From Flavobacterium psychrophilum (GTDB lineage: Bacteria > Bacteroidota > Bacteroidia > Flavobacteriales > Flavobacteriaceae): a stretch of DNA of 64,000 nucleotides. The DNA lies in assembly GCA_001708385.1 (NCBI GenBank), contig CP012388.1:1054001-1118000 (forward strand), read 5' to 3'. Of the stretch, positions 46,719 through 55,756 are shown piece after piece; position 1 is the first letter of the stretch; each line of letters begins with the position of its first letter. Under the pieces are notes generated by a model. It was not told the origin of the DNA, searched no databases, and saw only the letters and a program-made list of their open reading frames with translations. A program made the translations under genes and the position numbers.

Positions 46719-48335
46719 TTATACTTCTTCCCTAATCTGGGCTATTTCTGTATCTGCCTGAACATGTGCTGCATTAGCACGTCCGCTCGGATCTGTATTT
46801 TCCTGCCATTTTGGTATCCATTTACGCACGGTCTGCGCTGCACTTACCTGCGGAAAATGCCTGTGGAACAATGTCCTGTAAAAGTAGGCTTCTTTGGTTG
46901 CAGGAGTATTGTAAGGAAAACGTTCTTCGGCAGTTTCCAGTTCCTCGTCCGATACCTGAAAAGCACAGTAGTCAATCAGTGTATCTATCCAGTTGTAGCC
47001 CACCCCATCGCTAAATTGTTCTTTTTGCCTCCAAAGTACTTCATTTGGCAGATAAGGATTTTCGGGTGTATCAAACGCTTTACGCAATATGTATTTCTCT
47101 ACACCATTATATGTTTTTGGCTGCTTTTCTTCCGGCTTTATTTTTATAGCCATTTCCAGGAACTTCTTGTCCAAAAACGGTACACGAGCTTCAAGGCCGT
47201 GCGCCATGGTAGACTTGTCCGCCCTTAGTAAATCTGCAGTAAAAAGCTTTTGCACCCTTTCTATAGTTTCCTTCTGAAATTCTGCCGCAGATGGCGCGTT
47301 TCTAAAGTACAGATAGCCTCCGAAAATTTCATCGGCTCCTTCTCCCGAAAGCACTACTTTAATCCCTAAATCTGTAATTGCTTTGCTTAAAAAGTACATC
47401 GGAGTACTTGCCCTTATAGATGTAACATCATATGTTTCAAGGTGCCAAACCAATTTGTCAAGTATTTCTATGCCCTCCTCTATAGTAAAATGAATCTCGT
47501 GATGTTCTGTTCCTAAAAACTCTGCTACTTTTCGCGCAGCAACAGCATCGGGAGCATCAGGCGTAAGCCCAATAGAAAATGAATGCAGCTTCTTACCCGA
47601 ATCTTTTAGCAGTCTTGAAGCTATAGACGACGTAAGCGAAGAATCCAGTCCACCTGATAGCAGTACGCCGATTGGCACATCACTCATAAGTCTTTTTTCT
47701 ACAGCCTGTGTAAGTGTGTCTCTTACTACCTCATAATCTACCGCCTCAGCCGCTTTTGATGCATCTTCCCACTCCGGCCTGTAATATTTCACAAAACCTG
47801 TTTGTGGTGTATAATAATGCCCGGGAGGGAAGGTTGAAAAACTACGGCACTGATCGGTTATTGCTTTCATTTCAGATGAAAAGTAAATCCTTCCTCTTTC
47901 GTCAAGCCCGTAATAAAGGGGCTTAACACCCAGCGGATCGCGTCCTGCAATATAATCGTCGCCACTGATGACTACAAAGGCAAAGATACCGTCGAGCATA
48001 TCGCAGAATTCATACCCGAATTCTTCATAAAGATGAACAATAACTTCAGAATCAGATGTTGTCCTGAACGTATGGTGGCTTAATACGGTATCTCGTAAAT
48101 TCTGATGGTTATAAATTTCACCGTTGTGTACCATCCAGGCTTTAGATGTTCCCTGAATAGGCTGCCTTCCCGTATGAAGATCGATAATGGATAAACGTTC
48201 GTGGCTTAGTATATGCCCCTTTTCTGTTACAAAAAGATCACTTTCGTCTGGCCCACGGTGTGACATCCTTTTAGAAAGTTGTTTTACTAATGCCTCGTCT
48301 TTTCCTTTACCTATAATTGCTAATATTCCACACAT
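46719..48335 (-). CDS. asnB: Asparagine synthase B (glutamine-hydrolysing)
   Basis: Makes asparagine from aspartate, glutamine and ATP. It has 538 residues. The N-terminal glutaminase domain begins MCGILAII, with Cys2 as the nucleophile after Met removal, and SHRGPDESD, GEIYNHQNLR and SDSEVIVH are the usual pocket residues. The synthetase domain has the PP-loop VLLSGGLDSSLT (about 230-241) and the later SGEGADEIFGGYLYF. It is complete. The leader contains a CAAATTTG that differs from the -7 consensus at one base, and a small TATGCT/AGCATA hairpin close to the start. Confidence 0.96.
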   Translation of the reverse strand: MCGILAIIGKGKDEALVKQLSKRMSHRGPDESDLFVTEKGHILSHERLSIIDLHTGRQPIQGTSKAWMVHNGEIYNHQNLRDTVLSHHTFRTTSDSEVIVHLYEEFGYEFCDMLDGIFAFVVISGDDYIAGRDPLGVKPLYYGLDERGRIYFSSEMKAITDQCRSFSTFPPGHYYTPQTGFVKYYRPEWEDASKAAEAVDYEVVRDTLTQAVEKRLMSDVPIGVLLSGGLDSSLTSSIASRLLKDSGKKLHSFSIGLTPDAPDAVAARKVAEFLGTEHHEIHFTIEEGIEILDKLVWHLETYDVTSIRASTPMYFLSKAITDLGIKVVLSGEGADEIFGGYLYFRNAPSAAEFQKETIERVQKLFTADLLRADKSTMAHGLEARVPFLDKKFLEMAIKIKPEEKQPKTYNGVEKYILRKAFDTPENPYLPNEVLWRQKEQFSDGVGYNWIDTLIDYCAFQVSDEELETAEERFPYNTPATKEAYFYRTLFHRHFPQVSAAQTVRKWIPKWQENTDPSGRANAAHVQADTEIAQIREEV

Positions 48336-48527
48336 AAAATTCCTGTTTAAAATTTATGCTAAAAAGCATATTTTCGTTATTTTCAACAAGACAAATTTGA
48401 CATATTACTTTAAATTATAAAACTTAAAACAGTAATTAGGTTTTAAATTGAAACAAAATACTAAGTAATTATGTAAATCTATAAGATTAGTAGGTAATTT
48501 CTTTAGAGAGAAGTTACAAATCATAAA

Positions 48528-48553
48528 AAAACCATTCTTAAAAGAATGGTTTT
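48528..48553 (-). terminator. Terminator of the GreA-like gene
   Basis: AAAACCATTCTT (48528-48539) pairs with AAGAATGGTTTT (48542-48553), with a T-run on the minus strand, 3 bp beyond the stop codon. Confidence 0.88.
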
Positions 48554-48556
48554 AGG

Positions 48557-49003
48557 TTAGTGTATAGCTTCAATTACATATTTCGTACCGCTTATATCAA
48601 ATTCGCCACCGGTTTCCATACCCATTAGCTTAGTTCCTAATGGAGACTGTGGCGACAACGCTATGACAGTAACGCTATCTATCGTTATCTTAGGCAGTGC
48701 GGCACTTACAAACAAATACATAGTATTTGCCTTTACAAGGCTGCCAACCGCCACTTTTGTATTTAACGCATCGGGATTTATTTTATCCAGAATATTTTTG
48801 TGAGCAATAAACTCTCCCAGTTTATGATTGAGTTTTTCCTGCTCCAGATGCATCATAGACAAGGCTGTTTCATGCTTATCCCCGGCTGATCCTTTTGCAT
48901 CGTTAGCAGCATCTTCTGTAAGCGCAGCGATCATATCCCTGAAAGCATCAATACGGTCATCCGTCTGCTGTTTATAATAATTAAGTACTTTTTGTTTTAG
49001 CAC
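48557..49003 (-). CDS. GreA/GreB-like coiled-coil protein
   Basis: A 148-residue protein with the two-part layout of GreA: an N-terminal helical hairpin (about 1-75, with SAGDKHETALSMMHLEQEKL) and a C-terminal FKBP-like domain (about 85-148, SPLGTKLMGMETGGEFDISG). Gre factors rescue backtracked RNA polymerase, using acidic residues at the coiled-coil tip. Here the tip region reads AALTEDAANDAKGSAGDKHE, which does contain acidic residues, but it is not a standard GreA DFEEA motif. Orthologs in flavobacteria are often mislabelled as 3-oxoacyl-ACP synthase. Anti-pausing activity is therefore inferred and could be lost. Confidence 0.75.
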   Translation of the reverse strand: MLKQKVLNYYKQQTDDRIDAFRDMIAALTEDAANDAKGSAGDKHETALSMMHLEQEKLNHKLGEFIAHKNILDKINPDALNTKVAVGSLVKANTMYLFVSAALPKITIDSVTVIALSPQSPLGTKLMGMETGGEFDISGTKYVIEAIH

Positions 49004-49108
49004 TGATTTAATAAATTTAAGGATTGAAAATCAAAAGATTCCCTTTCCTGGATAGCTATATGGCTTCGCCGAAAAGAGAATCTCAATATAATTATTTTTA
49101 AATACCTG

Positions 49109-50869
49109 TTAGAAATTAAACTTATATGATGCTCCAACCAAAAACTGGAACCCCTGTACCGGATAATTCACCCAACGCTGGTAATCCTGGTTTGCTATAT
49201 TGTTCAGTTTAAGGAAACCTGTAAGGCGCTCGCTGTATTTATACCCTACATGCGCATTTACATCAAAATAGTTTTTAAGGGTAACCACCTGAGTATTATA
49301 TTCGCCTGCCAGTTGTACAAACGTATTATTTGGCAGCACTAAATCTTTTCTGTCTCCAACAAAGAACACATTGGCCCCTGCATACCATTTTTCTGTAATA
49401 TCTACATCCAACGTGGCTCCTACCTGCAATTCAGGAAGGTTCCATGCCTCTGCCTGATTGTCCATTGAGTAGCTGTTGTAAGTACCGTTAATTCCAAAGC
49501 TTACACTTTTAGAGAAATCGGCTTTAAGCTCCCCAAAGAAGCTTACAGTTTGCACCTGATCATAGATTACACTAAAAGAGTTTCCATACTGAAATCCTTG
49601 CAGATCTGCTCCCGGACCCGGTAGTGACGAAGGGTTAAAGTTTACAAACAACGATTTGTTATCTTCATTCATATACGACCCGCGGATGTTGTACGAAACC
49701 GCATCCGCCAGTTTACCCTTTAGACCAACATAAATATCATACTGCTGGTTGGTAGGCGTAACAACCTGCATTGGAGAAATAAACTGATTCTGACTAACAA
49801 AATCGGCGTATGAATTTTGCTTTAGCGCACCTTCTGCACCAGCGTACGCTACCATAAGGTCGCCCACAACTTTGTATGATGCTTTTATCTGCGGATAAAC
49901 GTAGAATTTGTTATTGGTCTCATCGCCTATTTTACCCATACTGTAGAATAAGCCTGCACCAAGCTGTACAGAGAAATCATCTTCCTGAAATACAACACTT
50001 GGCTGAAGGCCAATATTAAAGTTGCTGTATTCTGAAGGGAATTCTGTATCATCTGCCAAAGTGCCTCCAACATAATCAGCGACAAAATCAACTTTTATTC
50101 TTTGCTCTGCTACATCTACATCCAGTGACGGCTTAATAAAGAAGCGGTTTTCGGCAGATCCGTAAGCATCCCAAAAACGCTTGTACTGCGCCGATGCATC
50201 TCTGAAGAAACTATCTTCAGCAGCAATTTTACCACCTATATAAAATGTATTATAGGTCTGTTTAGGATCAATAGACCTGATAACGTCAGCATCAAATATC
50301 TGGTATTCTAACGGAAGTCCATACCAGTTATACACCTGGTTTTGGAAACCTAAATCGGTATTCCAGCTATAAGCCTTCTGGCGGTTACCATAGGTAAGGT
50401 CTATAGATGTGTTATAGTACTTATCGTCCAATGCAACCTCATCTAACCCTCCCTGCGATGAAAGGTGACGGAACATTCCGCCAACATACTCGTTACGGTT
50501 AAGATTTTCGGTAACAAAAAGTTCTGCGTTTACCGTACCATAATTACCAATACCTAATGCAGCATAGTTATTATAAAGGGTTTCGCGCTTGGCCTTGTCT
50601 ACCCCTGCAGCCCTTCCTTTAGAAGGCGTAAATGTGGAAGCAACCGGAAATGAGAATATGTTATATTCTATATTTTCCTTCTGAGTGTTGTCTTCGTCCT
50701 CGATAACAGGTGTTTCTTTTACTTTAAATGCATCAGATATAGTAGGTGTGTACGGTTTTACCACATTTACCACTTCTGTACCTATGTTTTCGTCTTTCTT
50801 TTGCGCATAAGCCCCGCTTGCCGAAGCAAATGCCGCTATTATGGCTATATATTGAAATTTGATCTTCAT
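49109..50869 (-). CDS. TonB-dependent receptor-like outer-membrane barrel
   Basis: A 586-residue exported protein (signal peptide MKIKFQYIAIIAAFASASGAYAQ) that looks like a beta-barrel over most of its length: alternating aromatic strands, for example FDVNAHVGYKYSERLTGFLK, and the final Phe-ended strand GFQFLVGASYKFNF that the BAM machinery recognises. The first 100 residues are short and do not contain a TonB plug domain, so it is a plug-less barrel related to TonB-dependent receptors. It starts 8 bp after the TPR gene, so the two form an operon; the TPR partner probably docks beneath it. Confidence 0.85.
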   Translation of the reverse strand: MKIKFQYIAIIAAFASASGAYAQKKDENIGTEVVNVVKPYTPTISDAFKVKETPVIEDEDNTQKENIEYNIFSFPVASTFTPSKGRAAGVDKAKRETLYNNYAALGIGNYGTVNAELFVTENLNRNEYVGGMFRHLSSQGGLDEVALDDKYYNTSIDLTYGNRQKAYSWNTDLGFQNQVYNWYGLPLEYQIFDADVIRSIDPKQTYNTFYIGGKIAAEDSFFRDASAQYKRFWDAYGSAENRFFIKPSLDVDVAEQRIKVDFVADYVGGTLADDTEFPSEYSNFNIGLQPSVVFQEDDFSVQLGAGLFYSMGKIGDETNNKFYVYPQIKASYKVVGDLMVAYAGAEGALKQNSYADFVSQNQFISPMQVVTPTNQQYDIYVGLKGKLADAVSYNIRGSYMNEDNKSLFVNFNPSSLPGPGADLQGFQYGNSFSVIYDQVQTVSFFGELKADFSKSVSFGINGTYNSYSMDNQAEAWNLPELQVGATLDVDITEKWYAGANVFFVGDRKDLVLPNNTFVQLAGEYNTQVVTLKNYFDVNAHVGYKYSERLTGFLKLNNIANQDYQRWVNYPVQGFQFLVGASYKFNF

Positions 50870-50877
50870 GGCTCTAA

Positions 50878-53800
50878 TTAATTTTGGATGGATGAATTAC
50901 GTTTCGCTTCTTCGGCTTTAATAGTATCAAGTTCTTTTTGCGCTTCGGCAACCACGTCCTGGTAAGACGTAAAGTTCTTAATAACACTTTCCAGTATGTA
51001 TGTTGCCTGGAAGCTGTCTTTTAATCCGTAGAAGTTTTTAGCCATTACAACAAGGCCTTTGGCACCAAAATATTTGTAGCCCGAATAATCTTTAGAAAGC
51101 TTTTGCACCGCAGTGTTAGAAGCTTCATATTTACCGTCTTTATTTTTAAAGTAAGCATCATAATACAATGCTTCCGCAGCAAGTTCGCCTTTAGCAATAG
51201 TCTGTAACTTAGCATAAACTTCTTTTGCTTTGCCTTCGTTACTTGTTTTGATAGCCGAACGCGCTACAATAATCTGCGCATCACTCTTAACCCTGTCTTC
51301 CGTTTTGTTGTTAGCAAGTACTTTATCGGCATAGACCACAGCATTAGCATAATCCTGCTGATCGTAGTACGCCTTCATAAGATTAGATTGCGCAAATGTT
51401 ACGTTCTGAGGGAAGTCAGCTTCTGCCTCCAGGCGTTTTAATACCGGGGTTGCCTTAGTATAATCGTTTTTCTTTAAGAAAATCTGCGACAATCTTGCCA
51501 ACGCCTGCTCTGTAAACTCACTTCTCGATTTACCAATTACAAATTCGTAATGAGGTATAGCATTGCTTTCCAATCCTTCTGCATAGTATGCCTGTGCAAG
51601 GTAGAAGTTTGCTTTAAGCGATGAAACTCCGTTAGGGAATTTACTAACATAGCCGCTAAGTGAAGAGATAGCCTGTTTGTTGTTGTTTTGCAGGTATTGT
51701 TTTTCTGCAGCTTCAAATGCTGTATTATCAAGATCGGCATCGCTTACATCAACAAAGTCAAGTGTTTTAACCCACGAAGCGTACTCATCTGTACGGCCGT
51801 TATCTACATAGATAAGACGTGCCGTAGAAACTGCTTCCATAGCCTCCGGCGTATTAGGAAATTCTGCCACTACTTTCTTGAACTTAGACAGCGCCTGTTC
51901 ATCTTTTTCTGCGTTATAATAAATAAGCGCCTGACGCATAATTGCTTTAGACACATACGAACTCGTCTTATATTCGTTTATAAGCCTGTCGTAAGCCGCG
52001 ATACCTTTGTCGGTTTGTTTTTCGGTTACATAGGTGTTCCCTATTTCGTATAAGGCATCGTCTGCATATTTAGATTTAGGATACGTAGCAACAAATTTGG
52101 TAAGGTCTTCTATCTTTTTCTCGTTTCTAGCCACAAAACCATAGCTGATACCTTTCTGGAAGAACGCATAATCGGCGTCAATGCCCTTCATCTCTATAGC
52201 TTTGTTGTAAGCCTCCATCGCAGGCCAGTATTTACCACCAACAAAGTTACTGTCTCCTAAACGCAGGTAGGCATCATTAAGGCGTACTGTATCAGCTTTC
52301 GCTGCTGCCGAAGACACATACTCCTGAAAATATTTAGCAGCATTGTCATACTCCTTCAGTTTAAAGTAGGTGTAAGCAATGTTGTAATTATAATTTTTAA
52401 ACTCCGGAGTGTTTTTGGCTTCTGCCGATCCTCCAAACTGTTTGTAGCTTAGTAATGCTTCGCTAAACGCATTAAGCACATATTCTGTTTCGGCTTTCCA
52501 ATAGGTAGCGCGTGCAGTAATCTTAGTATCGCGGGGTTCTGCTATCGATTTTTTAAACATAGCCATTGCCTCCTGATAATTACCATCAGTATACAATTCT
52601 AATCCCCTGTAGAAAGTTACCTTTTGATATGCCGGCCTGTTTGCTGCCGATTTATCTTTTTCAAGAAGCACTAGCGCCTCTTTATAATTTTTAGAAGTAA
52701 TGTATGAGTTGATTAGTAATGTCTGTACTTCCTGCTTAAATGGCGTTGCAGGATATTTTTGAAGAAATGACCCCAATACTTCAGGTACACTTTGGTATGG
52801 GTTACCAATCTCGTAGCTAAGCTTAGCATAATTTAAATAAGCATCTTCCTGAATTTTCAGGTCGTATTCTTTTTCCGAAGCATTTTTAAAGGCATTGAGT
52901 GCCTCCTGCTTTTTACCCGATTTAAGGTAACTTTCTCCTAAATGATAGTAAGCATTTTGAGCTACAACATCATCTCCGCCGATAATCTTATTGAATTCGG
53001 CAATAGCATTGTTATAGTCGCCTTGCTTATAGTGAGCATACCCTAACTGATAGAAATCGGTGTTATTCCATTTTCCTTTTTTGCCACGGTATTCTTTAAG
53101 GTAAGGTATTGCCTTGTCATACTTGCCAAGGTTAAAATAGCTCTCCCCTATTATCTTGTTAAGCTCTGATTTCTCGTTAGCGTCTGACTTTGCCAGCTGA
53201 GGCACACCAAGATCTATTGCCTTTTGAAAATTGCCCAGCTTAAAGTTCATGTCTGCCTGAAAATACGACATTTTCTCTTTGTACTTATCCTGGTCTTCCA
53301 CTTGCTCGAACAACTGGGTTGCCTTTTTATAATCGTCGCTTTCGTACGACATAAATCCTAGATAGTACTTTGCCTGAGAACCATACTCTTTAGAATTGAT
53401 TACTTTATTCAGGTATTTTTCAGCCTGTTTTTTATCGCCTGCGCTAAAGTAGCTATAGCCTTTTTGGAAGTTATAACGCTCCCTGTCGGCCACACTCATA
53501 TTGTTTTCGTCTACTTTGTCATACCACTGCAAAGCCTGCGGATATTTACCCTGGCTAAAATAATAACCCGCAACCTCAACATAGGCCTGATTTTGCTTTG
53601 TACTTGTTGGATAATCTTCTACAAAGTTTTCCATTAGCATATCGGCATTCATCTGGTCAAGGCGAATGGCACAATTGGCAATATAGTAAGCACAGTCTGC
53701 CTGTACTTCCATTTCTTTGTTTTCGCCTTTTGTCTTCTCAAAAAGTATTTGCGCGGCCTGGTATTGCTTGTCGTTATACAGCGTAACAGCCTTGTCATAA

Positions 53801-53898
53801 TCCTTTAGTGGATGTGTGTAAATAGTAGATTGCTGTGCCGAAAGGCTTAAGCCCCAAAGGGGTACAGAAAATAGGAGTAGCCTGTTTAGTCTGCGCAT
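50878..53898 (-). CDS. Large periplasmic TPR protein
   Basis: A 1006-residue exported protein (signal peptide MRRLNRLLLFSVPLWGLSLSAQ) made of a very long run of tetratricopeptide-type helical pairs from about residue 25 to 990, such as YYLGFMSYESDDYKKATQLF, FQLGYAHYKQGDYNNAIAEF-like units and AYYHLGESYLKSGKKQEALN. TPR superhelices are protein-docking scaffolds. It is first in a two-gene operon with the plug-less barrel, driven by a good promoter. The pair is expected to form a periplasm-to-outer-membrane assembly; what it moves is unknown. Confidence 0.9.
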   Translation of the reverse strand: MRRLNRLLLFSVPLWGLSLSAQQSTIYTHPLKDYDKAVTLYNDKQYQAAQILFEKTKGENKEMEVQADCAYYIANCAIRLDQMNADMLMENFVEDYPTSTKQNQAYVEVAGYYFSQGKYPQALQWYDKVDENNMSVADRERYNFQKGYSYFSAGDKKQAEKYLNKVINSKEYGSQAKYYLGFMSYESDDYKKATQLFEQVEDQDKYKEKMSYFQADMNFKLGNFQKAIDLGVPQLAKSDANEKSELNKIIGESYFNLGKYDKAIPYLKEYRGKKGKWNNTDFYQLGYAHYKQGDYNNAIAEFNKIIGGDDVVAQNAYYHLGESYLKSGKKQEALNAFKNASEKEYDLKIQEDAYLNYAKLSYEIGNPYQSVPEVLGSFLQKYPATPFKQEVQTLLINSYITSKNYKEALVLLEKDKSAANRPAYQKVTFYRGLELYTDGNYQEAMAMFKKSIAEPRDTKITARATYWKAETEYVLNAFSEALLSYKQFGGSAEAKNTPEFKNYNYNIAYTYFKLKEYDNAAKYFQEYVSSAAAKADTVRLNDAYLRLGDSNFVGGKYWPAMEAYNKAIEMKGIDADYAFFQKGISYGFVARNEKKIEDLTKFVATYPKSKYADDALYEIGNTYVTEKQTDKGIAAYDRLINEYKTSSYVSKAIMRQALIYYNAEKDEQALSKFKKVVAEFPNTPEAMEAVSTARLIYVDNGRTDEYASWVKTLDFVDVSDADLDNTAFEAAEKQYLQNNNKQAISSLSGYVSKFPNGVSSLKANFYLAQAYYAEGLESNAIPHYEFVIGKSRSEFTEQALARLSQIFLKKNDYTKATPVLKRLEAEADFPQNVTFAQSNLMKAYYDQQDYANAVVYADKVLANNKTEDRVKSDAQIIVARSAIKTSNEGKAKEVYAKLQTIAKGELAAEALYYDAYFKNKDGKYEASNTAVQKLSKDYSGYKYFGAKGLVVMAKNFYGLKDSFQATYILESVIKNFTSYQDVVAEAQKELDTIKAEEAKRNSSIQN

Positions 53899-53921
53899 GT
53901 GTGTTCTAGTTTTATGTAAGC

Positions 53922-53929
53922 CAAATATA
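53922..53929 (-). promoter_or_regulatory. -7 element of the TPR-barrel operon
   Basis: On the minus strand this reads TATATTTG, an exact TAnnTTTG match 23 bp before the ATG of the TPR gene. Confidence 0.65.
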
Positions 53930-54175
53930 TCAATTCTTATTGTATTTTAACGGATGTTATTTTCGTTTAGTATTGCCGTATACAGGATAGTTTTGTACCC
54001 AAAAACCGCAAACCTGCTAATTATGTGAGGCATTACAATAAAATTTTAACCCAACTTTAACCGTTTCTGCCAACAATACGCTAAAAACAGTAAAGCATAT
54101 ACCCATAGCGGGAAATAAAATTTTGAATACAGGCGTTATCTTATTACTTTTACCAAAACAAACACATATATTCTT

Positions 54176-54859
54176 ATGCCGCAACCTGTATTGTCTTTAA
54201 AAAATGTTACTATTTTTCAGGATAGCAATGCCGTTTTAACCGATATTAACCTTGAAGTTAACCACGGTGAGTTTATTTATATAATTGGTAAAACAGGATC
54301 GGGAAAAAGTAGTTTGTTAAAAACCCTGTATGCCGACCTTAAACTTAAAGAAGGCGAAGGCTCTTTTGTCGATTACGACCTAAAAACACTTAGGGAAAGA
54401 GATATCCCATACCTACGCAGAAAAATAGGTATAGTATTCCAGGATTTTAAACTTTTACCGGACAGAGATGTTCATGATAACCTTTTATTTGTACTTAAAG
54501 CGACAGGCTGGAGTGAAAAACAGGAAATGGAAGTCAAAATAAACGAAGTACTTGACAAGGTTGGACTTAAGAGCGCAGCACATAAAATGCCGCATCAGGT
54601 TTCTGGTGGAGAGCAGCAAAGAATTGCCGTTGCCCGAGCCCTGCTAAATGATGCCGAGATCATTCTTGCCGATGAACCCACCGGTAATCTTGACCCGCAA
54701 ACCAGTGTAGAGATTATGCAGTTGCTTCGTGACATTAACCAAAATGGTAAAACCATTATTATGGCGACACACGATTATGCCCTGCTAATGAAGTTTCCGA
54801 GCAAAACGCTGAAATGTGAAGGTGGTAAAATATTTGAAGTAGTACAGAGAACAGTGTAA
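54176..54859 (+). CDS. ftsE: Cell-division ABC transporter ATPase FtsE
   Basis: A 227-residue ABC ATPase. Walker A is GKTGSGKSS (about 38-46), the Q-loop is FQDFKLLPDRDV, the signature is VSGGEQQRIAVARALL, Walker B is IILADEPTGNLDP, and the switch His is in MATHDY. The FtsE-type RRKIGIVFQDFKLL sequence is characteristic. FtsE works with FtsX to activate peptidoglycan hydrolases at the septum. No ftsX is adjacent, as is common in Bacteroidota where the two genes are split. It lies divergent from the TPR gene, with a perfect palindromic terminator downstream. Confidence 0.92.
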   Translation: MPQPVLSLKNVTIFQDSNAVLTDINLEVNHGEFIYIIGKTGSGKSSLLKTLYADLKLKEGEGSFVDYDLKTLRERDIPYLRRKIGIVFQDFKLLPDRDVHDNLLFVLKATGWSEKQEMEVKINEVLDKVGLKSAAHKMPHQVSGGEQQRIAVARALLNDAEIILADEPTGNLDPQTSVEIMQLLRDINQNGKTIIMATHDYALLMKFPSKTLKCEGGKIFEVVQRTV

Positions 54860-54893
54860 AAACAATTATTGGATTTTTAGATTCTTCATATAA

Positions 54894-54915
54894 AAAGGCT
54901 CCCATGGGAGCCTTT
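54894..54915. terminator. Bidirectional terminator between ftsE and the oxygenase gene
   Basis: A perfect 22-bp palindrome centred on AAAGGCTCCCA/TGGGAGCCTTT, with A- and T-runs. It serves ftsE and, on the minus strand, the oxygenase gene 4 bp away. Confidence 0.9.
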
Positions 54916-54919
54916 ACTT

Positions 54920-55756
54920 TTATATTTTATCTTTATCATCTTTTTTGTACACATGAGGGTTATCCACTATACCCTTTTTAAATACTTTTCTAACCCCCAT
55001 CCTTAGCCATGTATCAACCTGTAAAACTGCATCGGTCAACCTGTTTTCCGGTCTCCCCCTAAACGAGGTTACGTGAAACGTATCGGTTTCGTGTATCGGG
55101 AATTTGGAAAAATAATAATTAGACACACAACACCTGAAACCGTCCTTAATTACCGGCGAAACAGAATGCAATGATTTATTATGGGTAGCCATTACCGCAA
55201 GACGGTTAAATTTACTGTGTATTGTTACTTGTGGCTGACGCAGTCCGTCCGGCCATAATTCAAGATTACCTCCATAGCTTTCTTCCCATTCCGGAGTTAC
55301 GTAGTATAGCAGGTTTAAGACACGCCATAACTCTCTATCTTTATCATGTGAATTATCAAGGTGCGGATTTAAGAACTGCTTATGCCCCATCATAGAGATA
55401 CCTCCAGCATAAAGGTTGTCATCGGGAACAATATCGGTTAGGTGGCATATTTCTGAAACAAGAGCTACTATTTTATCTTCCTGGAAAGCGTAAATAATTT
55501 CTTCAAGCAACGGATTATATAAATTCATCTGGGCTGCTACATACTTATCTTCCTTCATACTTTTTTTAAGCAACATCTGGTCTGCCTTAGGAAACGCATT
55601 GGTTATTTCTAAAGCCAGTTCTTCCGGCAAAAGATTATCGAGGTAAAAATAGCCTATTTGTTTTCGGCTCAAATTATATTGTTCCTTTAATGCTTCTTTA
55701 TTCTGAAGAAGGGAATTATATATAATCTCAGCGTAAAATTTTCTGTCTTTACTCAT
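54920..55756 (-). CDS. 2OG-Fe(II) oxygenase family protein
   Basis: A 278-residue protein with the double-stranded beta-helix facial triad: the HxD of FLNPHLDNSHDKDR (about residues 130-143), a distal His in SLHSVSPV, and an Arg in FRCCVSNYYFS that would bind 2-oxoglutarate. Family members hydroxylate proteins, lipids or sugars. It ends the minus-strand pair with the glycosyltransferase gene just upstream (8-bp overlap), so its substrate may be a surface glycan or its carrier; this is positional inference only. Confidence 0.8.
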   Translation of the reverse strand: MSKDRKFYAEIIYNSLLQNKEALKEQYNLSRKQIGYFYLDNLLPEELALEITNAFPKADQMLLKKSMKEDKYVAAQMNLYNPLLEEIIYAFQEDKIVALVSEICHLTDIVPDDNLYAGGISMMGHKQFLNPHLDNSHDKDRELWRVLNLLYYVTPEWEESYGGNLELWPDGLRQPQVTIHSKFNRLAVMATHNKSLHSVSPVIKDGFRCCVSNYYFSKFPIHETDTFHVTSFRGRPENRLTDAVLQVDTWLRMGVRKVFKKGIVDNPHVYKKDDKDKI

